Source of the DNA: Circinella umbellata
Lineage: Eukaryota; Mucoromycota; Mucoromycetes; Mucorales; Lichtheimiaceae
Length of the DNA stretch: 64,000 nucleotides
Direction of reading: 5' to 3'
Assembly: GCA_025093555.1 (NCBI GenBank)
Contig: JAIWNF010000001.1
Span: forward strand, 930,001-994,000
Both the position numbers and the translations under genes were made by a program. The notes under the pieces were generated by a model. That model saw only the letters and a list, made by a program, of their open reading frames with translations, was not told where the DNA came from and made no database searches. Within the stretch, counting starts at the first letter, position 1, and the number at the start of each line of letters is the position of its first letter. Positions 48,830 through 59,631 of the stretch are shown here, piece after piece.

Positions 48830-50930
48830 ATGCGTTTTATTTTGATTGTTCTTTTACAAACTTTTTCTTGTATATGTGCCCCTGTTATAGCCGATCATCA
48901 ACAACAACTGCGGATTCCTATCAATTCTATATATGAAGCGTCAAACGACGAAAAGATGTGGATTTTATCCACTGGAACAAAAGTAGAAAAGATGATACAA
49001 AAGTGTGTATTTGAAAATAAATCAGAACAGTTTGTAAATATTTATTTTCATTTGTCGTCAGCAATTTTTTTTGTTGTTGATAATAGACAATACTTATTTA
49101 ATTATTTTGTTTTTAGGGGAGCATACTCTCTCATCACTGATCCTCTGGATCCAATTTGGGAATGTCGTTTTACCGACGACGAAAGAGAAGAAATAAGCAA
49201 TTTCAAAGCACCAAATTTACCACCCATGTCTTCAAAAATGGAAGAATATCTACAAGAATTTAATGACTTGGTAATATAATAAAAAACATAGCCAAAATTA
49301 AATACATGAAACAATTTAAATGATATAAATATAGGTGACATGGGATGATTTTTGAAGAAAAGTCAACGAGCTAGTAGTTGCCCTAAAGAAGGATCCAGAG
49401 GTATATTGGTTAATATCATTAATAACCAATGCTTTGGAAATATATTTTTGTGCCGTTTTTTTGAAGAAAGGCATAAAATTAGTATCAAGCATGCTCCATC
49501 GTGTGTGGAGAATAATGAATTTGTGCTTTGACAGCGAATAAAGAATCACTGTTACTAGGTACATATTGAATCTTCTTGTAATTATTATTACCGTCATTAT
49601 TAGCAAGCTAATAATAAAATCTGCTTTATTTGGTACAGTACTTTAGTGAACTCTTCTAATAGTAATCGTTGTACATCAACAAGCCAATCAACTCAAAATG
49701 ATAACGATAATTCATATCCAAGAGTTAGTAATAGTAGTACTAGTGGAGATGAAAAAGGGGATAATGAACAAGCTCTGGAAAAAGCTCCAATAATTGCAAG
49801 GGTTCATAGTGTTAAACCATTAGAAGACTATCAGTGGACTGATGGAAAAGTGATATTTGCCGTTATTTTGGATACTGGCGATACTTTGACAAAAATAACA
49901 TGGTAAATAATACTATGAGATTATAATAAATGGGATAGACAGATGAATGGATAGTATATATGTGTGAGAACATGTCAATTAAATTATGTATTTTATGATA
50001 CTATTTAGGCCAAACGGAGAAATTACCTATATGATGTACGGTTATAACAATTAATTTTGTTGTATCTATAAATCATTGTTTCGCAACTAAATAATATTTG
50101 AATTGTGAGACTACTGCTTTCAGGTCAAGAAAGCCAAGAAAAGCAAGTGTATAACAGGGGAAAAGACACGTTTTCTTTGGGCATTACGCAAGAAGTGTAC
50201 TTAAAACGAAGAACAAATCGAAACACCTCGACGATTTTTCGGGACAAGAATAGACCTTCTTGTCTATACTCCAAACACGATGAACGAATTTGGAACCACT
50301 GAAATTGGTCTAAATTCGAGAACAGACGACAATAAGACAATTAATGAACTTGAATTAAAAATACTCCAAAGCTGTGAAAGACATGCTATTGCGAACTATT
50401 CGAATGTACCCAAGGATCCAGCATGATCTTGTGACCTGCGGGTTTCACATTTCTGGTATTCATCCAATCTCTGAATAGGCAACCAACATTACCAGGTAAT
50501 TTAATATACAGTTATAACAAAAACAAAAAAGCATGGGATTTATCTTCCATTTTTTATATTCAAATTATATAGCTTTCCATTTCTGTCTCATTTGAAGCAG
50601 AGACTAGTGAAGCGCTTCCATTGTATGTACGGATGATGCTTAATCTTGAAAAAGAGCACGGAGAAGTTTCCAACTTATAAAACAGATTTCAAGAATGCAA
50701 ATATATGGTATGACAACGTTTTATATGTTTTTGATATTAGAATCACTATTACTGAATCACTAAGGGCAACCACAGCAGTGGAGGTATAATCGTTTCTATT
50801 TTAGAATCAAAATACATTCGTTTAAGCAACCCAGATGATTTTTCTCCATCAGTGAGTTGCTATTTGGAGGAGCTAAAAGAAATAAGTAAAAGATGGGGAA
50901 TTTTTTTTTGCATCCCCTGAGTGCGGGTAT
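48830..50930 (+). pseudogene. Second decayed copy of the Mucoromycota-expanded family
   Basis: Pieces in order on the plus strand. First, an ATG frame 48830-49279 with a hydrophobic signal-like start (MRFILIVLLQTFSCICAPVI), DEKMWILSTGTKVEKMIQKC, SLITDPLDPIWECRFTDDER and LPPMSSKMEEYLQEFND. Then about 49360-49540, ELVVALKKDPEVYW and MLHRVWRIMNLCFDSE; about 50235-50430, FFGTRIDLLVYTPNTMNEFG then TTEIGLNS and NKTINELELKI; about 50430, LVTCGFHISGIHPISE; and about 50800-50900, SKYIRLSNPDDFSPSV. The order matches the minus-strand relic at 5938-8295 (DKNWEACFTEAES / DPIWECRFTDDER; LGCCEVG / FGTTEIG). Frames shift at least twice and stops interrupt, so it is probably dead, though the first two exons alone could give a short secreted product. 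Confidence 0.65.
49646..50053 (+). CDS. Short unassigned coding-like frame inside the relic
   Basis: Frame 49646-49903 continued through an intron to about 50053 gives a Ser/Asn/Thr-rich start (NSSNSNRCTSTSQSTQNDND) and a compact, beta-type end (PIIARVHSVKPLEDYQWTDG, VIFAVILDTGDTLTKITWPN, GEITYMMYGYNN). The intron (GTAAAT at about 49904, TTTAG at 50009) keeps the frame. I do not recognise it. It may be an insertion relative to the family, an exon of it, or an independent small remnant. Confidence 0.3.
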
Positions 50931-53071
50931 GCAATTTACAAACGATTGTCAATTTTTTTCCAACCGATCCATTTTGCCACCGCGTTTACAACCGCTGCTG
51001 GAGATACATTGCGGGTTCTATTTTACAAAAAATGTATTTTACCATCGCTGCTGGGGTTGACCTTACGTAGCAGAAGTGTTGTAGCATTGAACTTTGTGGA
51101 CCACTTATACACTCTGCTTTCAATAGAGCAAAATATTATTCTACTTGTGTGTGTGTGTGTGAATGTTGGATGACCTTACGTAAAATAATGATTGATTATT
51201 ATAATAGAAATAAGTGACAGTTCATTCTAATCATCCACTTTTCTATGCTTGAAGCTATATTTTTACTTTACTGTAAATAATCTCACTGCCCTCATTAATA
51301 TATTTGTAGCGTTTTTACTACTGTTGAATTTGGATAATAATAATAAAAATGTACTTTCTTAATATCAAATATTTGTTGATCCAATTTCACTTAATCTCTT
51401 TTTATTATGATAACACATCTCAGCTTGTAGAAAAAAAATTGTTACACTGTGTTTGTGACACGTGGCTATATGTGCAGCGCTTGAGATAGTCCTACCTTTT
51501 TTTTCCCTTTTGAATTTTAGAAATAATCAAAAAGCAACATCACGGGCAACTTCAAATAACATTATCAGTATAATAATAATATACGTCTGGTCAATTGATA
51601 TTCGTTATAAAAAAGTGGCAAAAGACAGCATTCAAAATATGACTTGTTTTCCGTAAAGGAGAGCTTCATCAATCAATCTACCCCCCCTCAGTGAACCTGG
51701 ATTAACGTGTGGACAGGAAGAATTGCTATTGTGGATAGGAATGAAGTAGAAAATAGTGTCATTATACAGACTGTACTGATGGGATCGCATTATGGAAATT
51801 GGTTGTTGAACACACCACTACCGACTTTTATCTGTAAAGTGGATAAAAAAACGCACCCACGAGACTTTTGATGGATATACTTTTGCTGACAATAACAGCG
51901 GGGATAAATTTGGGATATAGAGACATGGATGAGACAGTCGTAGTATGACATTTTTTATGGATAATCTACCAATAACGGCAGCCTGTGGTAAATTATAACG
52001 GTACATTTAAGCAACAGATATCGATTCAATTGTGTGTTGTGGTTGTGTCATAACTGGGAGTGGATGTGGCAGTATATATGGACTATTTTTTAAAAATTAC
52101 ATGGATAGGGCTAGGATTGATATTTTGGATATGCACTCGCTTGGAATAATGGTTGGATATAATCTCGAGATGAATGCCGTATTTGTACATGGATACATAT
52201 ATGGTCATGATGATACAAAGTCCATGATTGTTTAAAAAGCATAGTACCTGGGTCAATTTCAGTCTTGTTATCGGAAAGAATTAATGTTTCGCTAATAAAC
52301 AACATCCAAAAGTTAATAAATGAGCGAATGGCTTTGGATAAATCTTTAAAAGGGAGTCGCTACAAAGAAGAAAAAAAAGGTAGAGATTCTTGGATATAAA
52401 AATATTCAACCTTTTTTTAACTTTCTTATTATCTCTCTCTTTCTTTAAATAATACACTTGGCTTATTTCATTTCTCTAAACTCCATGTTATATACATATT
52501 TTTACCATTATCATGCGATTTCTACAATATATTTAGTATTAATTATTTAATAGTTAATTTATTGCAAAAAAGATCATATTCATTAATAGTATTGTACGAT
52601 CAAAAGTATATATGTTATGATTGAAGGGATCACTTTAAACTTAGTTGGACGACAAAAACATTATGAACCAGAAAAAAGAAGATATATGATAATTAGATAA
52701 CATTATATCCTACGTATTATTATTTTTTGATTAGGCTAAACAGGAATATAAATATTATAATCCCAAATTCAACCTCCAAATATTAGAACAGTATATGCGC
52801 AGCTCTTTTTTTAACAGTAATTTGGTTCCTGAATGTTATTTCTGATACCACCGGGAAAATAATTATTCACTCATGATAAAATAAAACATTATTAATACGT
52901 CATAAAAAGAAGACAATATTAATAAAATACACTTGCAAATTTCCAACATGAACATATATTAAACTGCTTGAAAATTCTTGCATAGTTCAAAGAAAAAACA
53001 TTATTTTTTGCAGTAAAAAAGGGGGGCGGGGCACGGGTGTAACATAATGCGTGGGAAACTAAAATTAAATT
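50931..53071. other. Gene-poor region with unassigned relics
   Basis: About 2.1 kb. Short coding-like fragments (e.g. near 51700-51850: RIAIVDRNEVENSVIIQT, then GSHYGNWLL; and 52032-52235) occur in changing frames and look like old gene debris. Parts near 50970-51070 contain a short repeated phrase (CCGCTGCTGG / CATCGCTGCTGGGG). No live gene is supported. Confidence 0.45.
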
Positions 53072-53600
53072 GTTGTGTCGTTTCATTTCCATGTTAATGC
53101 TACTGTACCAACTCTTTCCGCTTTTATTAAAAGCATTTACGCTCTGACAGACTCATAATTCCTTGACGTAAAAATACGAGAAAAAAACTAAAACGCCCAT
53201 TCCTAAACTAGACACAAGTGTCAATTCTACAGGAACTGAGCGATTTGTGACAAATAAAGATTAAGTCGTGTCATTCCATCTCTACGACAATGTTGCCACT
53301 GCAACTTTTTCATTTTTATTATGAACATTCACGCTTTTGACACGCTCATAGTACCATGACGCGAAAATATGAACAAAAAAGGAAACTGGAAAAAGAAAAA
53401 AAGAAAAACGTTCATTCCTTAAAGTAAAAAAAAGTTGACTTGAGTGTAAATTCTACAGGAACTGAGCAATTCGTGGCAAACAAAGATTAGGTCGTGTCAT
53501 TTCATCTCCATGACAATGTTGCCACTGCAACTTTTTTACTTTTATTAAACACATTCACGCTTTATACGCTTCCATAGTACCATGACGCGAAAAATATGTT
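53072..53600. repeat. Three diverged tandem copies (about 190-235 bp) in a promoter region
   Basis: Copies at about 53072-53182 (partial), 53219-53374 and 53454-53600. Shared phrases: TTCTACAGGAACTGAGC, GACAATGTTGCCACTGCAAC, CTTTTATTA...CATTCACGCTTT, and CCATGACGCGAAAA. They end about 160 bp before the ATG at 53757, so they lie where the promoter of the acidic repeat protein should be. They could carry repeated regulatory sites. Confidence 0.8.
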
Positions 53601-53756
53601 AAAAAGTAAAAAAAAAAATTGCCTAATGAGGAATCACATGGTTTTTTTTTTCGAATCAAAATATATCCCGCCCTGATTTTCTTTTTCTTTTTTTTCTTTT
53701 CCTTTTTTTTCCCTTTACACCTCAGAGCCTCTTTTTTTTTATTACTTTTGTTACTT

Positions 53757-55619
53757 ATGTTTCGGCTACTTAAAGAATTCTACTACGAAGACCGTTTTCT
53801 TCATACCTTGCTCATTTTGTATTGCCTTCTACATGTCTATGTCTTTGTGATAGACGTTGGCTACCGCTACTACTTGTTCCACTTTGAGTGGTTTTGCTTT
53901 TATGCATTCGTTGCCCTTGTGGCATTCATCTCTTTCTCGTCGTGTTGCAATTCATTGCGCACATTTATTGTTGTACAATGCTTGTCATTGGGACTTTTCT
54001 TCGTTTCCCCGTTGCCACCAAGTCTTGACTATGCATTTGTTGCTTCTCGTTATGAGGAGGTTTCTCGTTTGCGGCGTGTGTTGTGTGAACCGCCTGTTGT
54101 GGGCAAGCCCCGAGAAGAAGAAAAGTTTGCTATTCCATGTTTTAAATGGAACAAAGCAGTTCGGCATGAGAAGCATTCTTTACCTTTTGGACGCATGTAT
54201 AAACCTGACCCTGTAGGCGTCGTGTTTGGTGTGGATGTTGACGTGTACAGACGGGCAGATATCAAGCGTTGTAATGTCTTTTCTTGTCGACGAAATGATG
54301 ACCGTAAAAAGTCTCATTTGAACACATCGCCAACTGTGCTCCCTGATGCAGTTGATCTCTTGTGCGAACAGTTCGCGGCCATGGACTTAGGTCCTAGTGC
54401 CCAAGCTTCGGCTTCTGCTCAACACCAAGATGAGCCTGGATCACCGATGCTTGTTGATATTTCTAGCGATGATGTTCAAGTGCAATCATGGGAAGAGGAA
54501 GCTGACGCTGATTCCTTAGCACTTACAAGTACTTTCTCCTCTTCTTCAGTAGAAACATATTTCCCTGATTGTGATGTGGAGATGGAAGATTCTTTTGATG
54601 ATTCCAATGAAATCCCTTCTGCAGCTGCTGGAGAGATTGGTTCTGCTGCCATGGATATTGATGGTGATTCCCTATTCATGGATAACCGCGTACAAGAACA
54701 GGAACAACAACAAGAACAACAAGAAAGTTCAGTTGGCTTTGATGCCACTGAAGCCATGGACACTGCTGCTGAGCTGGCTTTCATGCCACCAGCACAAGAG
54801 CAGTCAATCCCAGAGGGTCACACTCCTGTAGATAGTACTGTTGATGATTCGGACGACTTTAGTCCTGAAGTAATTGCTGATACTGCTGCTGTCGAGACCT
54901 CTGAACATGTGCAAGATGTGGGTGACTCCACAGCATCAATGGATGCACTTGCTTTGGCTATTGTAGCCAACATGTTACCACCTTTGGAGCAATCCAATAT
55001 TACTACTGATGGTTCTGCTAGTCTCGTAGATGTGTCTTCGGATTTTCCTACAATGACAAATGCTGCCACTTTGGTTGAGGAATCCAATGGTGAAGAAGTT
55101 CGTGTAGGTGTCGACGAACTTGTTGAAAGAGAAGCACCTAGTGCTATGCAAACTGCTGCTGAGATCGCTTTCATGCTTCCAGCACAAGAGCAGTCCCTGC
55201 CAGAGGAATACACTCCTGTATTCAGCGCTGATGATTATTCAGATATAATCGCTGCTGCTGTTGCAGTCGAGAACTCTGAACATGTGCAAGATGTAGGTGA
55301 TTCTACAGCATTATATAATGCAATTGCTTTGGTTATGGAAACCAACATGTTACCATCTTTGGATGAACCCAACATGACTACTGATGGTTATGCTAGTCTT
55401 GTAGATGTGTCTTCGGACTTCCCTACTATGGCAAATGCTGCCTCTTTAGTTGAGGTATTCAATGATGAAGAAGACCGTGTAGGTGTCGACGGTCCAGTTA
55501 TGAACGACGAAGAATCTCCTGTTCTCCCACCACCACAAGCTGCACGACTTCCTGAAGAAGATGTTTTTTCAGAGTTCCTTGTTGAGTACGATGATGCAGA
55601 TCATGAGTATTGGGGCTAA
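53757..55619 (+). CDS. Acidic repeat protein with N-terminal membrane segments, unknown
   Basis: About 620 aa from the first in-frame ATG at 53757; the frame is open before it but has no ATG. Not recognised. aa 15-110 contain two to three strongly hydrophobic segments (LLILYCLLHVYVFVIDVG; FYAFVALVAFISFSS; FIVVQCLSLGLFFVSPLPP). A basic region follows (about aa 120-190), then about 430 acidic, Ser/Ala/Asp/Glu-rich residues. Two tandem copies of a 130-residue repeat start MDTAAELAFMPPAQEQS (54756) and MQTAAEIAFMLPAQEQS (55146), exactly 390 bp apart, sharing SEHVQDVGDSTA and ASLVDVSSDFPTM. A Gln-rich stretch precedes repeat 1. Base composition is more GC-rich than the housekeeping genes around. 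No homologue recalled. The 3' end leads into the exon-intron array. Confidence 0.6.
   Translation: MFRLLKEFYYEDRFLHTLLILYCLLHVYVFVIDVGYRYYLFHFEWFCFYAFVALVAFISFSSCCNSLRTFIVVQCLSLGLFFVSPLPPSLDYAFVASRYEEVSRLRRVLCEPPVVGKPREEEKFAIPCFKWNKAVRHEKHSLPFGRMYKPDPVGVVFGVDVDVYRRADIKRCNVFSCRRNDDRKKSHLNTSPTVLPDAVDLLCEQFAAMDLGPSAQASASAQHQDEPGSPMLVDISSDDVQVQSWEEEADADSLALTSTFSSSSVETYFPDCDVEMEDSFDDSNEIPSAAAGEIGSAAMDIDGDSLFMDNRVQEQEQQQEQQESSVGFDATEAMDTAAELAFMPPAQEQSIPEGHTPVDSTVDDSDDFSPEVIADTAAVETSEHVQDVGDSTASMDALALAIVANMLPPLEQSNITTDGSASLVDVSSDFPTMTNAATLVEESNGEEVRVGVDELVEREAPSAMQTAAEIAFMLPAQEQSLPEEYTPVFSADDYSDIIAAAVAVENSEHVQDVGDSTALYNAIALVMETNMLPSLDEPNMTTDGYASLVDVSSDFPTMANAASLVEVFNDEEDRVGVDGPVMNDEESPVLPPPQAARLPEEDVFSEFLVEYDDADHEYWG
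54756..55510 (+). repeat. Tandem 390-bp coding repeat
   Basis: Two copies, start to start 390 bp (130 codons, frame kept), inside the acidic protein. The encoded copies are roughly 60% alike by eye and differ by small in-frame indels, so the duplication is old but the repeat is conserved as protein. Confidence 0.85.
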
Positions 55620-55626
55620 ACTCTTT

Positions 55627-56888
55627 GTAAGTATTATTTATATTTCTACTTTTTTTTATTTTTACTTTATATATATATATATTTCGTATTATATTTATTA
55701 ACATATTTTTATTATTATTATTTATAGCTGATGGTAACTGTGTTCGTTTGCTGGTTGACGGAATTCTCGCGTTCCTTTTTTTTATTCTTTTTTTTATCTC
55801 TCTCTCTCTCTTTTTCTCAACATGTGTTGTGTGTGCACCTCTGTTGATAATTGCTCCTTTGTCCGTGTGTGTGCGGTGTTTTTTTTTTTTTTTTTTATAT
55901 ACGTATTTCGACGCCTTCGGCATTTTGGTAAGTTTATTTATGAAAAAATAAAAAATAAAATTACGCATGTGGATAAAAACTAATTGACAACACATTTTCT
56001 TTTTATTTTTCTATAGCTGTTGTGCGGCAGCCCGGTGTGTGTAATTCTGTGTCTTTGACACTTTTTTTTTTCTTTTTTTTCGACGCCTTCGGCATTTTTG
56101 GTAAGTCTATTGAAAAGATAAAAATAATTACACATGTGCATAAAAACTAATTGGCAACATATTTTTATGTATTTTCTTTATAGCTGTTGTGCGGCAGCCC
56201 GGTATGTGTGTGTGTTTCTGTGTCTTTTTTGGCACTTTTATTTCGACGCCTTCAGCATTTTCGGTAAGTCTATTAAAAAGATATAAAAAAAAACTTCATA
56301 TAAAAAACAATATTTCATGTACATAAAAACTAATTGGCAACATATTTTTATTTATTTTTCGTATAGCTGTTGCGCGGCAGCCCGGTGTGTGTGACTTTCT
56401 GCGTCTTTCTTGGCGCCTTTTTTTTTTATGTATGCTTTTGCGCATGCAACTGTTATGGTAAGTTTATAAAGGATATAAAATATGTCTTTGGCAATCTATT
56501 CTAAAACCAAGTTTCTCATAAATTAATTTACTAATAATTCTTATATTTTAAAATATATTAGGCACGGTTATGCTTGTGCTTTTGGTATGTCGGTTGGGCA
56601 TACGATAAGGTGTCTGCGTTGGACGCTTTGGGCTTAGAATTTGATGATACAAGCAGTGTCATGGTAAGTTTTCTATCATAGCAAAATAAGTTGTAAAAAA
56701 AAAGATTAATTATAATTGAGAACTAATTACGTATTTAATTTTTTTAATGGAATATATAGACGTTGCTGTGCTGCGTGTGTGCGCGCTTTGGAAGGTTTGG
56801 TTGGCCTGGTGTCGACATTGCAGCAGTTTGTCTTTTGGGAAACGGATGGCAGAAAGGCATTTCGGTGGATGGTCTCCTTGGGATCAAG
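55627..56888 (+). other. Array of duplicated exon-intron units, probably non-coding or UTR exons
   Basis: Directly after the stop of the acidic protein (55617-55619) stands a good donor (55627). A run of exon-like blocks with matching acceptors and GTAAGT donors follows: 55728-55927, 56017-56100, 56184-56263, 56367-56457, 56562-56663, 56760-56888. Blocks at 56017, 56184 and 56367 begin with the same CTGTTGTGCGGCAGCCCGGT (one base differs in the last). Three blocks (55728, 56017, 56184) end with CGACGCCTTCGGCATTTT-like sequence. The introns between them are also alike, with ATAAAAACTAATTGGCAACA containing a branch-point-like CTAAT. Repeat period is 167 and 183 bp. No long frame is conserved across the units. 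Confidence 0.6.
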
Positions 56889-57715
56889 GTAAGTAGGGGT
56901 TGGGGGAATAGGATGTGGCATGGATGTCCTGTGACATGACCACCGGGAGTAAAGAGGTATCTGTATATGCTTGGTCTAGGCTCTGGCCTTAGACTATTTG
57001 GGGTGGGGATGTTCGTTATTGTGGTAGGGTGAAAAGGACGAGCTTTTGTATACCCCTACGTCATTCCTTGTTAGTCTTGATGAGCAAGATGAGGCATACT
57101 TGGAACATCGACATATCTTTTGCAGCAGTCGGTTTTATTCTTAATGACAACAAGACTCATTTAAATTTATATTATTTTTACTGTAAGTTATTATTTTCAC
57201 TATCATTTTTTATTGTTATATATTTCTATATACTTTGCTATTTTTAAAAGCGTGGGTTGCTAAATATTGAAAGTTTTCATATATTTTTTATTGGTTTCTT
57301 TTTAATAACAATTTTTATTTCTCTATCTACGGGAATAAATCTGTTATGAAAAGAAATCTGTTAGAACAATTTTCAAGATAAAAACAAGTTGTTGTCATTG
57401 TTTCAAGTTACTGCTCTCAAGTCGCAAAGATCTTGTCAAAAGTTCCATTATGACCTTATTCTGTGCTCGTCGGGATTGATGAGGTGGTAGCTGTGGATAC
57501 AAGAGTTCGTTCGAAGTAGCTCTGCTGCAATAACGACTCCTCATTCTGAATAGTCTCTGGTCATCCTAGGCTGTAGCGTATATGGGTACCTCGATCTCCC
57601 ACCGGTTATGGCATGGGCTCTGTGTCATTGTTCTATTCTTCCTTCTTCTTCTTACCTCCCATTGAGGTTCTGAAGCTGGGATTGTCTTCCTGTCAAGAGG
57701 GGGCTTGTTGCTGCT
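56889..57715. other. Region after the exon array
   Basis: About 0.8 kb. The first 150 bp are GC-richer and may continue the same transcript; the rest is AT-rich and then mixed. No gene supported. Confidence 0.4.
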
Positions 57716-57964
57716 GTGTCGGAATCATGGTACATTGTGGGAAGGTGTACTATGTGTTCTAATCGGGCTTTCCGAGCTGGAAGAAAGCGTTGTTTCTATT
57801 TCCTTGGTGTATGGAAGAGAAACATGGAGTGTACGCGATGTAAATGGTCGTTTTTGGTGACGACTGACTTTGACCCTATTCAAATGCTTTGGCAATTCAA
57901 GGCTCCCGTGGTTTTTGTTAATGATGTCGTGGTAACGACTGACTTTGACCCTAACTATGGCTAG
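57716..57964 (+). other. Short Cys-containing open frame, doubtful
   Basis: Frame with two Cys-x2-Cys pairs (GRCTMCSNRAFR and MECTRCKWSF), then VVTTDFDP repeated twice: the DNA phrase ACGACTGACTTTGACCCTA recurs at about 57858 and 57933. Could be a zinc-ribbon remnant or chance; the frame begins at a non-ATG codon. Not a confident gene. Confidence 0.25.
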
Positions 57965-58740
57965 CTATTGTCATTTTTTGGCATTCGATTTTGGGGATTA
58001 GAAAGTTAATCCAATTGTTTTCGTAAATTAATTTGTGAAAGCAGACTATTATTATACATTTGTGTATAAGAGAGAAACAAAAAAAAGAGAATCCCGTCTT
58101 TGGCTTGAATGGAATCTATTGTGCTTTGATATTAGTTCTTGGTGGCTCTAATATTAAAAAACTTTTTTTGATTCATCTTCACATATTCATTTCCTTTGGG
58201 AATGTTTACCTTTATGATACAATCTTTGTTTCTTTCTTCTTGCATTGATTGAGCCGATTTACCTGTTGCTATTGTTTTTATTATTAAGACACGTAGTTGG
58301 TACTTTGGTGTGTATTATATTGGGTGATAATGGAACTATTCTGGTAAAAATTTTGTATAATTGCTAGTCTAGAAAAAAAAGGGAGCAATATTTATTATTC
58401 AGCTATTTGATTGCGGTCAATAATTGGTTTCACAATTCGGTGTCTTACTTTATCAACTTCTGATCAATCTTAAACGAAACTTGTAATTCTTTACTACTTG
58501 TTTTACTATTGGAACCAAATTATGACCGCAACATTTTGATGGGATGAGCAAGATAGCAAGAATTCATGTGTGTATATGCTCTTACTTGGTGTGTACCTCC
58601 TTTAACCGATTTTATATCTTATATCATAATGGTGCTGATAAATTCTTTCAAACACTTTTAAATGGATTGTTCATTACTCAAGAAATACTATACTATCCAT
58701 CACCACCTACTTTGGAAATAAGGAGTACATATACACACAA

Positions 58741-59046
58741 GAAACCAAATCCCACATTCAAGATATATTTGATAAACCATCATCAAATCAATTTCATTGA
58801 AAAAAGCAAATTTTATTATCCATCCGGTGAAAAAAACAATAACCAGTAAAGTAGCAAATCATTTGGTGTTGTATGCATCCGTGTTAGTCAAGAAACAACA
58901 TACATTGATCCATATGATGAAGTACATAAGTAACATCAAGAAGAATAATGAAAAAAGTGGGCAACTTGTTATTATGACACAAACCAGATGAGTGTCATGA
59001 TAATATTCCATGCGGTAGACAGCAACAAAATGTGGGATTTGGTTTC
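58741..59046. repeat. Inverted repeat, 18-bp arms 270 bp apart
   Basis: GAAACCAAATCCCACATT (58741-58758) and its exact reverse complement (59029-59046). The sequence between has no lasting frame. It might be ends of a small non-autonomous element. Confidence 0.6.
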
Positions 59047-59357
59047 GTTTTTTGGTATTACGCGAGGTACAGATCTATTAAAATTATCATGGTGAACTAT
59101 CTATTATGGTGTATTCATTACGAACTAGTCAAGAAGGTGAACTATATTTATCAAGAAATACAACAAGAAATCTATTTGTTATCAAGATACTTGGTTTTTC
59201 TTTTTATTTTCGGTGTTAACAAGACTGGAATATGATTATTGACCCTACCAAAAGTATACTATTATTGCAAATCAAAATGATCATTTCACAAGCTATTTCA
59301 AGAACAATAATATAAATTATGTATCATTTCAAGAAGATCATTATATATTTATTCTAT

Positions 59358-59467
59358 TCACTGTTATTTTTGGATATGGAGGTATCACACACACATACAC
59401 ACACATACACACGTGGACGAATATGCACACACGCAAATTCATACCAACATACTCCAAAATAACAGTG
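59358..59467. repeat. Imperfect foldback around a CA-rich core
   Basis: CACTGTTATTTTTGGATATG (about 59359) is mirrored by CATACTCCAAAATAACAGTG (about 59447) with a few mismatches. The loop is a (CA)n-rich stretch (CACACACATACACACAC). Confidence 0.6.
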
Positions 59468-59631
59468 GATGAATATTCCAGTCTTGTCTCGATCCAATGT
59501 CAATATACTCAAGATTACTCTCTCTCGTTCCAAAAAAAGAAAAGGTACGTTGTAAAATATTAATACTGAAAATTCAGTATTCTTAACAAATGTATGGTAA
59601 CGTTATTATTTGTGTGTGTGATGATGATTGC

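Larger units (their letters stand above)
57965..59630. other. Gene-poor region with inverted repeats
   Basis: AT-rich. Contains an 18-bp perfect inverted pair (58741-58758 / 59029-59046) and an imperfect foldback around a CA-rich core (about 59358-59467). No gene recognised. Confidence 0.5.

Noticed and set aside
53619..53756. N-terminal extension of the acidic protein with a Phe/Leu-run
   Set aside because: Begins at TTG and is T-run low complexity; the first ATG is at 53757.
54476..55213. Minus-strand Ser/Ala-rich frames
   Set aside because: Mirror frames of the acidic repeat protein.
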